Positions 8,665 to 16,941 are shown, counted from the first letter of the stretch. The stretch: DNA of 39,720 bases from Fulvivirga imtechensis AK7 (GCF_000331535.1 NZ_AMZN01000139.1:1-39720); one strand, 5' to 3'. A program made the numbers and translations. Notes: generated by a model not told the origin, from the letters alone.

Positions 8665-9300
8665 ATGGCTCAAGCAGCACAACAACATAAACCAACAAAC
8701 AAAGGCACTACCACCTTGTTTAAAAACCCGATACTTGAAAAATTATCGAGAACACACATAGCTATACCGATCACGCTATTTATATTATATTCAGGGGGGC
8801 TACTTTACTGGAGCGTAGTGAATACCAGCCTGGCTCCGTTAACCACTATTGGCTTATTCTTCGTTGGCCTGTTGGCATTTACACTTGTAGAATATGCCAT
8901 GCACCGTTACCTGTTCCACATGAGTACCTATACCGAGTTGAGAAGGAAAATACAATATAACTTTCACGGGGTGCATCATGACTATCCAAAAGACAAAGAC
9001 AGGCTGGCGATGCCACCTTTGGTAAGTATTACCATTGCTACCACATTGCTACTTTTATTCCGCCTGATCATGGGTGATTTTGTATTCGCTTTTTTACCAG
9101 GCTTTTTGATAGGATATGCCGGCTACCTGTTTGTGCATTACATTGTGCATGCATATCAGCCTCCAAAAAATATCTTCAAAACATTGTGGGTTCATCATGG
9201 CATCCATCATTACAAGGATCCTGAAAGGGCTTTTGGAGTTTCTTCGCCTCTGTGGGATTATATTTTCAGGACAATGCCCAGAACACAAAAGAGCAGGTGA
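8665..9300 (+). CDS. Membrane fatty acid hydroxylase / sterol desaturase family protein
   Basis: The 211-residue membrane di-iron enzyme is likely to hydroxylate a lipid acyl chain or a related lipid. Histidine clusters typical of the superfamily are present: HRYLFH (80-85), HGVHH (101-105), HYIVH (158-162) and HHGIHH (177-182). Hydrophobic segments lie at about 33-52, 58-76, 118-136 and 140-160. The closing GVSSPLWDYIF segment matches bacterial members. The short length and the HxxHH spacing resemble fatty acid 2-hydroxylases and carotenoid hydroxylases alike, so the substrate remains open. It is a single transcription unit with its own candidate promoters and a strong terminator 24 bases downstream. 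Confidence 0.85.
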   Translation: MAQAAQQHKPTNKGTTTLFKNPILEKLSRTHIAIPITLFILYSGGLLYWSVVNTSLAPLTTIGLFFVGLLAFTLVEYAMHRYLFHMSTYTELRRKIQYNFHGVHHDYPKDKDRLAMPPLVSITIATTLLLLFRLIMGDFVFAFLPGFLIGYAGYLFVHYIVHAYQPPKNIFKTLWVHHGIHHYKDPERAFGVSSPLWDYIFRTMPRTQKSR

Positions 9301-9323
9301 GTGCAACAAAGCCAGTAAATATC

Positions 9324-9348
9324 AAAGCCCTTCAGCAGGGCTTTTTTT
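9324..9348 (+). terminator. Rho-independent terminator after the hydroxylase-family gene
   Basis: A perfect 8-base stem, AAAGCCCT (9324-9331) with AGGGCTTT (9337-9344), encloses a 5-base loop and runs straight into a T tract (TTTTTTTATT). It ends the plus-strand transcript from 8665 and separates it from the minus-strand lipoprotein gene. Confidence 0.85.
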
Positions 9349-9379
9349 ATTAACAGCTTTTTTTGAATAAACCCAGTGG

Positions 9380-9511
9380 TCAAATTTTTTCTTCAACCCT
9401 TACATCCTTCTTTTCCTTCACGGGTTCTTTGGCATAAGTAGGACAAGTATATGTTGAACAAGCCGATGCTAACAATCCAACTGCGAGTATTACAACTATA
9501 GACTTTTTCAT
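9380..9511 (-). CDS. Very small lipoprotein (43 residues)
   Basis: The reading frame encodes MKKSIVVILAVGLLASACST, followed by YTCPTYAKEPVKEKKDVRVEEKI. Residues 1-17 are a lipoprotein signal peptide with lipobox LASAC; Cys18 would be lipidated, leaving a 26-residue mature peptide. A second cysteine (Cys22) and a Lys/Glu-rich tail follow. I recall short lipoproteins with a Tyr-Thr-Cys-Pro core in other Cytophagales, but no function is known. The frame is in the gap between a plus-strand terminator and the VWA gene and does not overlap any other credible gene. A TAATTTTG element lies on the minus strand at 9563-9570. Confidence 0.75.
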   Translation of the reverse strand: MKKSIVVILAVGLLASACSTYTCPTYAKEPVKEKKDVRVEEKI

Positions 9512-9713
9512 AAGCATTGAAGTTTATATTGAGTTAACAAAATTGATTATCTTAAAGTTTGGCAAAATTAAAATCAAAAACCATGCTAAACATGCGAAAA
9601 TCCTTACATGTCGGATCAAAGCATAAAATTACACTGAATTAAATCCCAATATTGAACAGAACGTATTTTTTTAGGGTTTAAGTCTTAATGCGTATACTTT
9701 ATTTTCGGTAACC

Positions 9714-10811
9714 ATGGTAGGACACAGATTTACAAAATACATACCCGATCCGGACCAGGAGAAGTCCGATTTCGAAAAACTGCTTGACGTTTTTCTACAG
9801 CTTATAGTTATCACCGGAGGAGACGTGTCTGAGACGTTAGCATGGCTCAACAATCTTGACCGTGAGTATAAATTAACGGATGATAGCTATGGTATTGGCG
9901 ACTTCATAGAAGAGTTAAAAGAAAAAGGATACCTGACAGATGAAACGCCTCAGGGAGTTTTTGCTATAACCGGCAAATCCGAACAGAGGATGAGGTCCGG
10001 TGCATTGGAGGAGATTTTTGGTAAGCTAAAAAAATCACGTAAAGGTGACCATAGAACACCTTTTGGTGGCCTGGGTGATGAAGCAAGTACCGATAAAAGA
10101 GAATACCAGTTTGGCGATACCCTGGAGCAGTTATCCGTTACCGATTCATTACGGAATGCCCAGATCAACCATGGTCTGGACAATTTCATGATGACTGAAG
10201 ATGACCTGGAAGTAGTAGAAAGTGAGTACAAGACACAAACATCAACAGCTTTAATGATCGATGTTTCGCATTCAATGATCCTTTATGGAGAAGACCGAAT
10301 AACTCCTGCCAAGAAAGTAGCCATGGCGCTGGCAGAGTTGATCACAAAGAAATACCCGAAAGATACGCTGGATATTATTGCTTTTGGTAACGATGCCTGG
10401 CAGATAGAGATCAAGGACCTGCCTTATTTGCAGGTAGGGCCGTATCATACCAACACCGTGGCGGGCCTGGAGTTAGCCATGGACCTGCTTAGAAGGAGAA
10501 AAAATACAAACAAGCAGATATTTATGATCACCGATGGAAAGCCTACCTGCCTGAAGCAAGGCATCAAATACTATAAAAACAGCTTTGGGTTGGATCCAAA
10601 AATCATCAATAAAACATTAAATCTGGCTAAGCAATGTCGTAAGTTGCACATACCTGTCACCACCTTTATGATCGCCTCCGACCCCTACCTGAAAGAATTT
10701 GTGAAAGAATTCACACAGGTAAACAACGGCAATGCGTATTATAGTAGTCTGAAAGGCCTCGGCCATCTGATATTTGAAGACTACAGAAGAAATAGAAGAA
10801 AGAAATTTTAA
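9714..10811 (+). CDS. VWA domain protein, partner of the adjacent AAA+ ATPase
   Basis: The 365-residue soluble protein has a helical N-terminal region (1-170) and a von Willebrand A domain (about 175-350). The MIDAS metal site is complete: DVSHS (Asp183, Ser185, Ser187), Thr247 in HTNT, and Asp274 in MITDGKPT. No signal peptide or membrane segment is seen, so it acts in the cytoplasm. Pairs of a VWA protein and a MoxR/chelatase-type ATPase usually work as a chaperone or metal-insertion machine, as in MoxR-VWA and BchI-BchD (established for the families). The ATPase gene follows 16 bases downstream if its ATG at 10828 is used. The client here is unknown. Confidence 0.88.
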   Translation: MVGHRFTKYIPDPDQEKSDFEKLLDVFLQLIVITGGDVSETLAWLNNLDREYKLTDDSYGIGDFIEELKEKGYLTDETPQGVFAITGKSEQRMRSGALEEIFGKLKKSRKGDHRTPFGGLGDEASTDKREYQFGDTLEQLSVTDSLRNAQINHGLDNFMMTEDDLEVVESEYKTQTSTALMIDVSHSMILYGEDRITPAKKVAMALAELITKKYPKDTLDIIAFGNDAWQIEIKDLPYLQVGPYHTNTVAGLELAMDLLRRRKNTNKQIFMITDGKPTCLKQGIKYYKNSFGLDPKIINKTLNLAKQCRKLHIPVTTFMIASDPYLKEFVKEFTQVNNGNAYYSSLKGLGHLIFEDYRRNRRKKF

Positions 10812-10827
10812 AGCCCTATCATATACA

Positions 10828-12330
10828 ATGACACCATTTAGTGAGATCAAAACACTTGGAGCATTAAAAGCGGCAGGTTATACCACCCGTTCTGTAAAAC
10901 AAGAACTGCGGGATAACCTGATCAAAAAAATAAGAGCTAAGGAAAATGTGTTCGAAGGCATCTGGGGGTATGAAGAAACAGTGATCCCGGATATGGAGCG
11001 GGCCATACTTTCTATGCATGATATCAATTTGCTCGGACTGCGCGGTCAGGCAAAGACTCGCATGGCCAGGATGATGACACACCTGCTAGATGAATACATT
11101 CCGGTTATTGAAGGATCAGAGCTAAACGATGATCCCTTTCATCCTATTTCCAGGTACGGCCGCGATCTGGTAGCCGAAAGGGGCGATGATACGCCTATTA
11201 GCTGGCTGCATAGGCATGAGCGTTATTCTGAAAAGCTGGCTACTCCTGATGTCTCCATTGCCGACCTTATTGGCGATGTCGACCCCATAAAAGCCGCTAC
11301 CCTGAAGTTGCCATATTCTGATGAACGGGTCATCCATTTTGGACTGATCCCACGCTCGCACAGGGGTATTTTTGTGATCAACGAGCTCCCTGACCTACAG
11401 GCACGGATACAGGTTGCCCTCTTCAATATTTTACAGGAAGGTGACATTCAGATACGTGGGTTTAAAGTCAGGATGCCGCTGGATATACAATTTGTGTTCA
11501 CAGCCAACCCTGAAGATTACACCAACCGTGGTAGTATTGTTACGCCATTGAAAGATAGAATAGATAGCCAGATCATTACCCACTACCCCAAAGACCTGCA
11601 GGTGGCAAAGAAAATAACCGCTCAGGAGGCACATATAAAAAAGGAGCAGGAAGACACAATAACCATAAGTGAAATTGCCAAAGACCTGATCGAGCAAATT
11701 GCCTTCGAGGCGCGTAGCAGCGAATATGTGGATGCTAAAAGTGGTGTGTCTGCCCGGTTGACCATCTCTGCTTATGAAAACCTGATGAGTGCTGCTGAAA
11801 GAAGGGCTTTGTACAATGGCGGACGCACCCATGTGAGAGTATCTGACCTGTATGGCGTTGTTCCTTCTATTACCGGTAAGGTAGAACTGGTGTACGAGGG
11901 AGAGCAGGAAGGCCCGGGGATAGTGGCGCACAACCTGGTGGGCAAGGCAATTAGAACACAATTTGTTAATTTCTTTCCCAACCCTGAAAAAATAAGAAAG
12001 CAGAAAGAAGGAAATCCATACAAAGAGATCATTGACTGGTTTGGAAATAATACGCTCGATCTGCTCAACGATTATGATAATCAGGCATATGAGAAGACGA
12101 TGCATAAGGTGCCGGGATTGAAAGAGTTGATCCATACTTACCATAAAGCGGCCGACCATAGTACAAAATTATTTTTAATGGAGTTTGCGCTTCACGGACT
12201 GGCAGAATATAGTATGCTCAGCAAACATCAACTGGTACGGGGATTACAATTTAAAGACCTGTTGAGCAGTATGTTTACCATGCCGGGGCCGGGAGATGAG
12301 GATGATCCTATGGAAGATGATGACTACTGA
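10828..12330 (+). CDS. AAA+ ATPase of the MoxR / magnesium-chelatase I type
   Basis: This 500-residue ATPase is likely to remodel or load a client together with the VWA protein. Walker A is GLRGQAKT (70-77). The Walker B-like strand is IFVINE (181-186), with Asn where Asp is usual. Sensor 1 is FTANPED (224-230) and an arginine-finger-type segment LKDRID follows (241-246). This order and the insertion before Walker B fit the helix-2-insert clade, close to BchI/ChlI but longer. The open frame extends back to 10774, but that start lies inside the VWA gene; ATG 10828 removes the overlap and begins at MTPFSEI. The C-terminus is very acidic (DEDDPMEDDDY). An AlbA_2 gene follows after 3 bases. Confidence 0.88.
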   Translation: MTPFSEIKTLGALKAAGYTTRSVKQELRDNLIKKIRAKENVFEGIWGYEETVIPDMERAILSMHDINLLGLRGQAKTRMARMMTHLLDEYIPVIEGSELNDDPFHPISRYGRDLVAERGDDTPISWLHRHERYSEKLATPDVSIADLIGDVDPIKAATLKLPYSDERVIHFGLIPRSHRGIFVINELPDLQARIQVALFNILQEGDIQIRGFKVRMPLDIQFVFTANPEDYTNRGSIVTPLKDRIDSQIITHYPKDLQVAKKITAQEAHIKKEQEDTITISEIAKDLIEQIAFEARSSEYVDAKSGVSARLTISAYENLMSAAERRALYNGGRTHVRVSDLYGVVPSITGKVELVYEGEQEGPGIVAHNLVGKAIRTQFVNFFPNPEKIRKQKEGNPYKEIIDWFGNNTLDLLNDYDNQAYEKTMHKVPGLKELIHTYHKAADHSTKLFLMEFALHGLAEYSMLSKHQLVRGLQFKDLLSSMFTMPGPGDEDDPMEDDDY

Positions 12331-12333
12331 TTT

Positions 12334-12975
12334 ATGGATTTTAGTGATATCAAAAAGCTGGCTTCGCATGGAGAATCAGACACCATAGAGTTTAAGAGAA
12401 AAGCAGCTCATCCGGATAAAATAGTAAAAGAACTAGTGGCTTTCGCCAATAGCAAAGGAGGCTTTTTACTCGTAGGTGTTAATGATGATGGCTCTATTCC
12501 CGGACTTAAATTTCCGGAAGATGAAGCTTATGCTTTAGACCAGGCCATAGTACGGTATTGTAAGCCTCCCCTGCGTTTGGAGCATGAAATTGTCCCTATC
12601 TCCGATAACCGTTCCGTACTTGTCTACAATGTTAAACCGAGTCGTAAAAAGCCACACTATGTAATTGAAAACTTTGACACACGCTGGGGGCAGGCATTTG
12701 TGAGGGTAGAAGACAAGAGTATCAAAGCCAGCAAAGAAGTACGTGAAATATTAAAAAGAAGTAATCGTAAAAAGGATATAAAATTTAACTTTGGTGAAAA
12801 GGAAAGACTACTGATCGACTACCTGGATAAACATAGGTACATAACACTGCCACAATTTAAGGAACTGGCCGGTCTGACCACCTACATGGCCTCCCGGACA
12901 CTGGTGCTGCTGGTGCTGGCAAATGTGCTAAAAATTGAACCCAGCGATAAGAATGACAAATATATGATCAAATAA
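12334..12975 (+). CDS. AlbA_2 (Schlafen-like) domain protein with C-terminal winged helix
   Basis: The 213-residue protein has an N-terminal AlbA_2 domain (about 10-125), shown by SDTIEFKRK (15-23), the ELVAFANSKGG motif (33-43) followed by LLVGVNDDG, and a closing FVRVEDKS. Residues about 153-213 form a probable winged helix. AlbA_2 proteins bind nucleic acids, and some relatives are nucleases, but no catalytic set can be assigned here. It starts 3 bases after the ATPase stop, so it belongs to the same transcript. Its place behind a VWA-ATPase pair suggests either a regulator of that operon or the nucleic-acid-facing part of the complex; both are inference. Confidence 0.85.
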   Translation: MDFSDIKKLASHGESDTIEFKRKAAHPDKIVKELVAFANSKGGFLLVGVNDDGSIPGLKFPEDEAYALDQAIVRYCKPPLRLEHEIVPISDNRSVLVYNVKPSRKKPHYVIENFDTRWGQAFVRVEDKSIKASKEVREILKRSNRKKDIKFNFGEKERLLIDYLDKHRYITLPQFKELAGLTTYMASRTLVLLVLANVLKIEPSDKNDKYMIK

Positions 12976-13041
12976 TATTGTGGATCGGGGGCGTACCAGA
13001 AACAGAAAAAACCGGTATTAAAAAACTTTTTCACAATCTAC

Positions 13042-13071
13042 TTTGCCCTTAATAAAAGTTATTTATTTTTG
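13042..13071 (+). promoter_or_regulatory. Promoter of phoH (TTTG-N18-TATTTTTG)
   Basis: TTTG at 13042-13045 and TATTTTTG at 13064-13071 are separated by 18 bases. This matches the Bacteroidota -33/-7 consensus closely. Transcription from here would give a leader of about 170 bases before the ATG at 13247, including the palindrome at 13098-13180. Confidence 0.55.
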
Positions 13072-13097
13072 ATCAGTTACAATGCTTTAAGTTAAAA

Positions 13098-13180
13098 TCG
13101 TCATCCCGACTCTGCAGTGATCTATGCACAAGTAACTGCTTAAAAGGTGTATAGATCTCTCGCTTGGGATTGAGATGATT
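13098..13180. repeat. Imperfect palindrome in the phoH leader
   Basis: The left arm begins TCGTCATCCCGA and ends GATCTATGCAC (to 13129). The right arm begins GTGTATAGATC (13147) and ends TTGGGATTGAGATGATT. The inner 11 bases pair with one mismatch; the outer parts pair with gaps. Elements starting GTCATCCCGA are common dispersed palindromes in bacterial genomes. Placed between the promoter and the start codon, it would form a long hairpin in the phoH mRNA. Confidence 0.6.
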
Positions 13181-13216
13181 GTGCTTCTTAGGAACGCTTT
13201 TCTTAACTTAATAGCA
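13160..13216. repeat. Dispersed repeat, copy A (partner at 17046-17103)
   Basis: The run containing GTGCTTCTTAGGAACGCTTT followed by TCTTAACTTAATAGCAT is repeated with a few substitutions and one indel at 17046-17103 (GTGCTTTTTAGGAACGCTTT, then CTTAACTCAATAACAT). The shared part is about 45 bases. It covers the codons of the false N-terminal extension of phoH, which is why the later ATG is preferred as the start of that gene. Confidence 0.7.
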
Positions 13217-13246
13217 TTGATCCCCGGTTTATCAATTCTTAGGTGT

Positions 13247-14587
13247 ATGGCTCAAGAGAAGAGTAAAGAGAAAAAAATTTTTGTTTTAGATACTTCAGTA
13301 ATCATATTCGAGCATAATTCTATTATGAATTTTGCGGAGCATGATATTGGCATTCCTATAACCGTGCTCGAAGAACTGGACCAGTTCAAAAAAGGAAATG
13401 ACACGAAAAACTTTGAAGCTCGTGAATTCATCAGGCTACTGGACAAGCTTGCCAAGGATCAGATGCTTCACAACTGGAACCCACTAAACGGAAAGGGAAA
13501 GGGCAATTTCAAAGTACTGATGCATGCCAAGAGTAAAATAGATGCCAATGAAGTATTCGATGAAGAAAAAGCTGACCACCGTATACTGAACTCGGCGCTT
13601 CAACTACAGCAGGAAGCTAAAGGTAAAAAGGTGATCCTGGTATCTAAGGACATCAATCTAAGACTTAAAGCAAAGTCGCTGGGCCTTCCTGCCGAAGATT
13701 ATAATACTGGTAAGGTAAAGAACGTAAGCACACTATATACAGGTAAAACTGTTCATGACAGAACCTCTCCTGATAAGATAAACGAGCTTTATGAGCAGGG
13801 TTCCTGCGATGCAGCCGAAGTTTTAGGATCAAAAAAGCCGCTGAAAAATAACTACTATATTTTAAAGAGTGGCAAAAAATCCATTTTGGCCTACTACAAC
13901 CCTGCTACTGAAAAAATAGAGCATGTTGAAAAAAGAGCCGCTTATGGTATAAAGCCGAGAAATGCTGAACAGACATTTGCTATTCACGCCATTCTGAATC
14001 CCGATATTAAGCTGGTAACAATGCAGGGTGTTGCCGGTACAGGCAAAACACTTATTGCTCTGGCAGCAGCGCTCGAGCAAAAACGAAATTTTAAGCAGAT
14101 ATACCTGGCAAGGCCGATCGTTCCGCTAAGCAATAAGGATATTGGCTACTTGCCGGGAGACATCAAGTCAAAGCTTAACCCATACATGGAGCCTCTTTGG
14201 GATAACCTGAAATTCATTCAGAATCAGTACCATGAAACAGACAAAGAGTATTCAAAACTTACGGAAATGGTTAACCACGAAAAGCTGGTGATCACTCCAC
14301 TGGCATATATTCGTGGGCGAAGCTTATCCAATATCTGCTTCATAGTTGATGAGGCACAAAACCTTACTCCGCATGAGGTGAAGACCATCATTACCAGGGC
14401 AGGAGAAAATACTAAGATCATTTTTACAGGAGATATTTATCAAATAGACACGCCATACCTGGATTCCCAAAGTAATGGATTATCTTACCTTATTGACAGG
14501 GTGAAGAATCATGAGCTATATGCCCATATCACGCTTGAGAAGGGAGAAAGATCTGAATTGGCCAATTTGGCGAATGAGTTGTTGTAG
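13247..14587 (+). CDS. phoH: PhoH family ATPase with N-terminal PIN domain (PhoH2-type)
   Basis: The 446-residue protein joins a PIN ribonuclease domain (about 10-155) to a PhoH P-loop ATPase (about 235-446). This architecture is known for RNA helicase/RNase activity in PhoH2 proteins. The PIN acidic residues are visible: Asp15 in VLDTS, Glu42/43 in VLEELDQF, Asp110 in ADHRIL and Asp135 in VSKDINLRL. The ATPase has Walker A GVAGTGKT (261-268) and Walker B FIVDEAQN (365-372), then FTGDIYQID. The frame is open back to 13175, but the extra 24 codons consist of a dispersed repeat shared with a non-coding region, so ATG 13247 (MAQEKSK) is chosen. It is probably a single-gene transcript from the promoter at 13042-13071. 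Confidence 0.94.
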   Translation: MAQEKSKEKKIFVLDTSVIIFEHNSIMNFAEHDIGIPITVLEELDQFKKGNDTKNFEAREFIRLLDKLAKDQMLHNWNPLNGKGKGNFKVLMHAKSKIDANEVFDEEKADHRILNSALQLQQEAKGKKVILVSKDINLRLKAKSLGLPAEDYNTGKVKNVSTLYTGKTVHDRTSPDKINELYEQGSCDAAEVLGSKKPLKNNYYILKSGKKSILAYYNPATEKIEHVEKRAAYGIKPRNAEQTFAIHAILNPDIKLVTMQGVAGTGKTLIALAAALEQKRNFKQIYLARPIVPLSNKDIGYLPGDIKSKLNPYMEPLWDNLKFIQNQYHETDKEYSKLTEMVNHEKLVITPLAYIRGRSLSNICFIVDEAQNLTPHEVKTIITRAGENTKIIFTGDIYQIDTPYLDSQSNGLSYLIDRVKNHELYAHITLEKGERSELANLANELL

Positions 14588-14686
14588 TAAGCGAAAAACA
14601 TCGCGGTGGGTCCTTAGGTTACATTAATAAGTTGTAAAGACTTAAAATGGCTTAGTGTCTCGAAATATTTTTTATAACTTTCGAAA

Positions 14687-15520
14687 ATGAACACCAAAAC
14701 CAACCTGCTTTTTGCAATATTGCTACTATTAATATGCATTGGTTGCGATCAAAATACAGAGCGCAATACTGATACTGCAGATATTACTGACGAAGAGTAT
14801 GCGGACTCCACATATTATGAATTTACTGCTTTCTCAAGAGAATATGGAGAGTGTGGAACAGATACCTCGGCCTACTGTACAAGAATAAACCTGAGCTACC
14901 CCGAATTTAAGTTCAGCGAAAATGAGGCAGCAGTCGAAAAAATAAATGCAACAATAGAGGAGCATCTGCTTAATCAGCTTTATCCTGACACTGTTGATAA
15001 TAAAACCATGGAAATGGCTGCGGCTCGCTTCATCAATGATTATAAGGAAATCAAGGCTGCTTTTGGTGAAGCATTTGGTTGGTACGCCAAAATAAATGGA
15101 AATGTATTGAGAAATGACACTGCCACCATTACAGTGGAGCTGGTCACCGACATGTATACCGGAGGAGCCCATGGAAACGTCAACCTTCAATACTTCAACT
15201 TTGAACCGAACACCGGCAATAAGCTCCCTCTGAGTAGTCTTTTTAAGGCCAATTATGAGTCTCAGCTTAATAAAATAGTCGAAAAGAAATTCAGGGAGAC
15301 CTATCACATATCGCCTGACAAAGATTTAAGTGATGAAGGGTACCAATTCGAAGAAGGCAAATACTACAATCCCGAGAACTTCGCCATTTTGAAAGATGGT
15401 ATAAAATTCTTTTACAACAGTTACGAAATCGCCCCTTACTCCAGTGGTCCATCGGAGGTTTTCATTCCTTTTAAGAGTTTAAAGCCGATATTAAAGGTGG
15501 GTGTGACCCCTGTGAGCTAA
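14687..15520 (+). CDS. DUF3298/DUF4163-type lipoprotein (RsiV-like fold)
   Basis: The 277-residue protein starts with a lipoprotein signal peptide; lipobox LICIGC places the lipidated cysteine at residue 20, followed by a polar linker. The rest contains the hallmarks of the DUF4163-DUF3298 pair: paired cysteines in an ECGTDTSAYC segment, an inner TDMYTGGAHGNV motif, GNKLPLSSLF, and the closing YEIAPYSSGPSEVFIPF. Relatives include the lysozyme-binding part of anti-sigma factor RsiV, but the transmembrane and cytoplasmic anti-sigma parts of RsiV are absent here, so a regulatory role should not be assumed. It faces sucD tail to tail, with a hairpin repeat between them. Confidence 0.85.
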   Translation: MNTKTNLLFAILLLLICIGCDQNTERNTDTADITDEEYADSTYYEFTAFSREYGECGTDTSAYCTRINLSYPEFKFSENEAAVEKINATIEEHLLNQLYPDTVDNKTMEMAAARFINDYKEIKAAFGEAFGWYAKINGNVLRNDTATITVELVTDMYTGGAHGNVNLQYFNFEPNTGNKLPLSSLFKANYESQLNKIVEKKFRETYHISPDKDLSDEGYQFEEGKYYNPENFAILKDGIKFFYNSYEIAPYSSGPSEVFIPFKSLKPILKVGVTPVS

Positions 15521-15563
15521 AGAGGGCCGGTGTGGCGTATATGAATATTAATTAAAAATAAAA

Positions 15564-15694
15564 AGAGACAATCTCAAAAGTCGTCTTCTGACGTCATCCT
15601 GAACTTGATTCAGGATCTCCTGATTAGTTTCTGCCCATTTCCAGGGGATTCCAAATCAAGTTTGGGATGACGAGTGACTTTTGAGACAGCCTCT
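15564..15694. repeat. Nested-palindrome element, copy 1 (between convergent genes)
   Basis: The outer arms are AATCTCAAAAGTC (left) and GACTTTTGAGACAGCCTC (right). The inner arms are GTCATCCTGAACTTGATT and AATCAAGTTTGGGATGAC, which pair with two mismatches. The element can fold into one long hairpin. It has no reading frame. A-rich bases precede it and CTCTTTAT follows, so it may serve as a bidirectional terminator for the convergent lipoprotein and sucD genes (inference). Copies 2 and 3 lie at 16715-16852 and 38631-38782 in the same orientation. Confidence 0.8.
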
Positions 15695-15716
15695 TTATCT
15701 ACAATTATTTATATCC

Positions 15717-16601
15717 TTAGGCAGGATTCTTCTCAAGTGCCTTACGCATTGTTTCTCCTATATCTGCTGGTGACGCTACTACATGAATACCACACTCACC
15801 CATAATCTTCATTTTAGCAGCGGCAGTGTCATCAGCTCCACCAATGATAGCCCCGGCATGTCCCATTCGCTTACCTTTAGGAGCAGTTTGTCCTGCTATA
15901 AACCCAACAACAGGTTTAGGGTTACCTTGTGCCTTTATCCATCGCGCAGCCTCAGCCTCATAGTTACCACCGATCTCCCCTATCATCACTATTGCATCCG
16001 TTTCAGGGTCATTCATGAGCAGTTCTACAGCCTGCTTTGTTGAGGTTCCGATAATTGGATCACCACCGATTCCAATAGCTGTTGAGATCCCTAACCCTGC
16101 CTTTACCACCTGGTCGGCCGCCTCGTAGGTGAGCGTACCGGATTTCGACACAATACCAACTCTCCCCTGCTTAAACACGAAACCGGGCATAATTCCAACC
16201 TTTGCCTCTCCCGGAGTGATCACCCCGGGGCAGTTAGGGCCCACAAGCGTCACATTTCTGTCTTTGATGTATTCTTTCGCCATCATCATGTCTTTGGTAG
16301 GGATTCCTTCTGTAATGGCAATAATTACCTTTATGCCAGCATCGGCTGCCTCCATAATAGCATCGGCTGCGAATGCAGGAGGCACGAAAATAATGGAAAC
16401 ATCAGCTCCTGTTTTTTCTACAGCTTCTTTCACTGTATTGAAAACCGGCTTGTCCAAATGCTTCTGGCCACCTTTTCCAGGTGTAACACCGCCAACTACA
16501 TTGGTACCATATTCTATCATTTGCTCGGCATGGAAAGTGCCTTCAGAACCTGTGAAGCCCTGAACTATAACTTTTGAATCTTTATTTACTAAAACGCTCA
16601 T
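15717..16601 (-). CDS. sucD: Succinate-CoA ligase subunit alpha
   Basis: This TCA-cycle enzyme subunit interconverts succinyl-CoA and succinate with phosphorylation of ADP or GDP. The 294 residues match the family. The CoA-binding Rossmann segment has [10 protein letters not shown] (15-24), and the phosphohistidine is His248 in [18 protein letters not shown] (121-128) is also typical. The frame is open 18 codons upstream, but [10 protein letters not shown] at 16601 is the family start, and the promoter TATTTTTG lies within the longer reading. sucC is not adjacent, so the beta subunit is encoded elsewhere. The gene lies between two direct copies of the nested-palindrome element. Confidence 0.96.
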   Translation of the reverse strand: MSVLVNKDSKVIVQGFTGSEGTFHAEQMIEYGTNVVGGVTPGKGGQKHLDKPVFNTVKEAVEKTGADVSIIFVPPAFAADAIMEAADAGIKVIIAITEGIPTKDMMMAKEYIKDRNVTLVGPNCPGVITPGEAKVGIMPGFVFKQGRVGIVSKSGTLTYEAADQVVKAGLGISTAIGIGGDPIIGTSTKQAVELLMNDPETDAIVMIGEIGGNYEAEAARWIKAQGNPKPVVGFIAGQTAPKGKRMGHAGAIIGGADDTAAAKMKIMGECGIHVVASPADIGETMRKALEKNPA

Positions 16602-16625
16602 GAATCGTGGATTAAAAATTTGCCA

Positions 16626-16656
16626 CAAAAATATAACATTATATGGCTTTCGCAAA
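16626..16656 (-). promoter_or_regulatory. Promoter of sucD (TTTG-N19-TATTTTTG)
   Basis: Read on the minus strand, TTTG (complement of 16653-16656) is followed after 19 bases by TATTTTTG (complement of 16626-16633). This matches the Bacteroidota consensus for both boxes and spacing. The -7 element ends 24 bases before the ATG at 16601, which also supports that start over the longer frame. Confidence 0.6.
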
Positions 16657-16714
16657 GCTATTACTCACGGAGGTGCATTTCCCGGATCGGGCGGCACTTT
16701 CAGAGACAAAATGG

Positions 16715-16852
16715 GGTGGTCTCAAAAGTCGCCTTCCCACGTCATCCTGTCCCGATAGCGGTATCAGGATCAGGATCCACTGATTAGTTTCTGTTCATTT
16801 CCAGGGATTCTAAATCAAGTTTGGAATGACGACCGACTTTTGAGACAGCCTC
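16715..16852. repeat. Nested-palindrome element, copy 2 (upstream of sucD)
   Basis: The element begins GGTCTCAAAAGTC and ends GACTTTTGAGACAGCCTC, in the same orientation as copy 1. The right inner arm AATCAAGTTTGGAATGAC is kept, but the left inner arm has changed from the AACTTGATT sequence to a TCCCGATAGCGGTATCAGGATC module, so the inner stem is partly broken. It lies beyond the sucD promoter and does not overlap it. Confidence 0.8.
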
Positions 16853-16941
16853 GTCAATAAGAAAGAAGTATTAGATTTCGATATAAACTCATGACAGGTC
16901 CCACACCGTCCTGTTTGAACAGGTATAAAACCCCCTCCTGG

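Noticed and set aside
10774-10827. Earlier start of the AAA+ ATPase gene
   Set aside because: The extra 18 codons lie within the end of the VWA gene; ATG 10828 gives a clean 16-base gap.
13175-13246. Earlier start of phoH (24 extra codons resembling a signal peptide)
   Set aside because: The segment is a dispersed repeat also found in non-coding DNA at 17046-17103, and PIN-PhoH proteins begin near MAQEKSK.
16602-16655. 18-codon N-terminal extension of sucD
   Set aside because: It would include the -7 promoter element and is absent from the SucD family.
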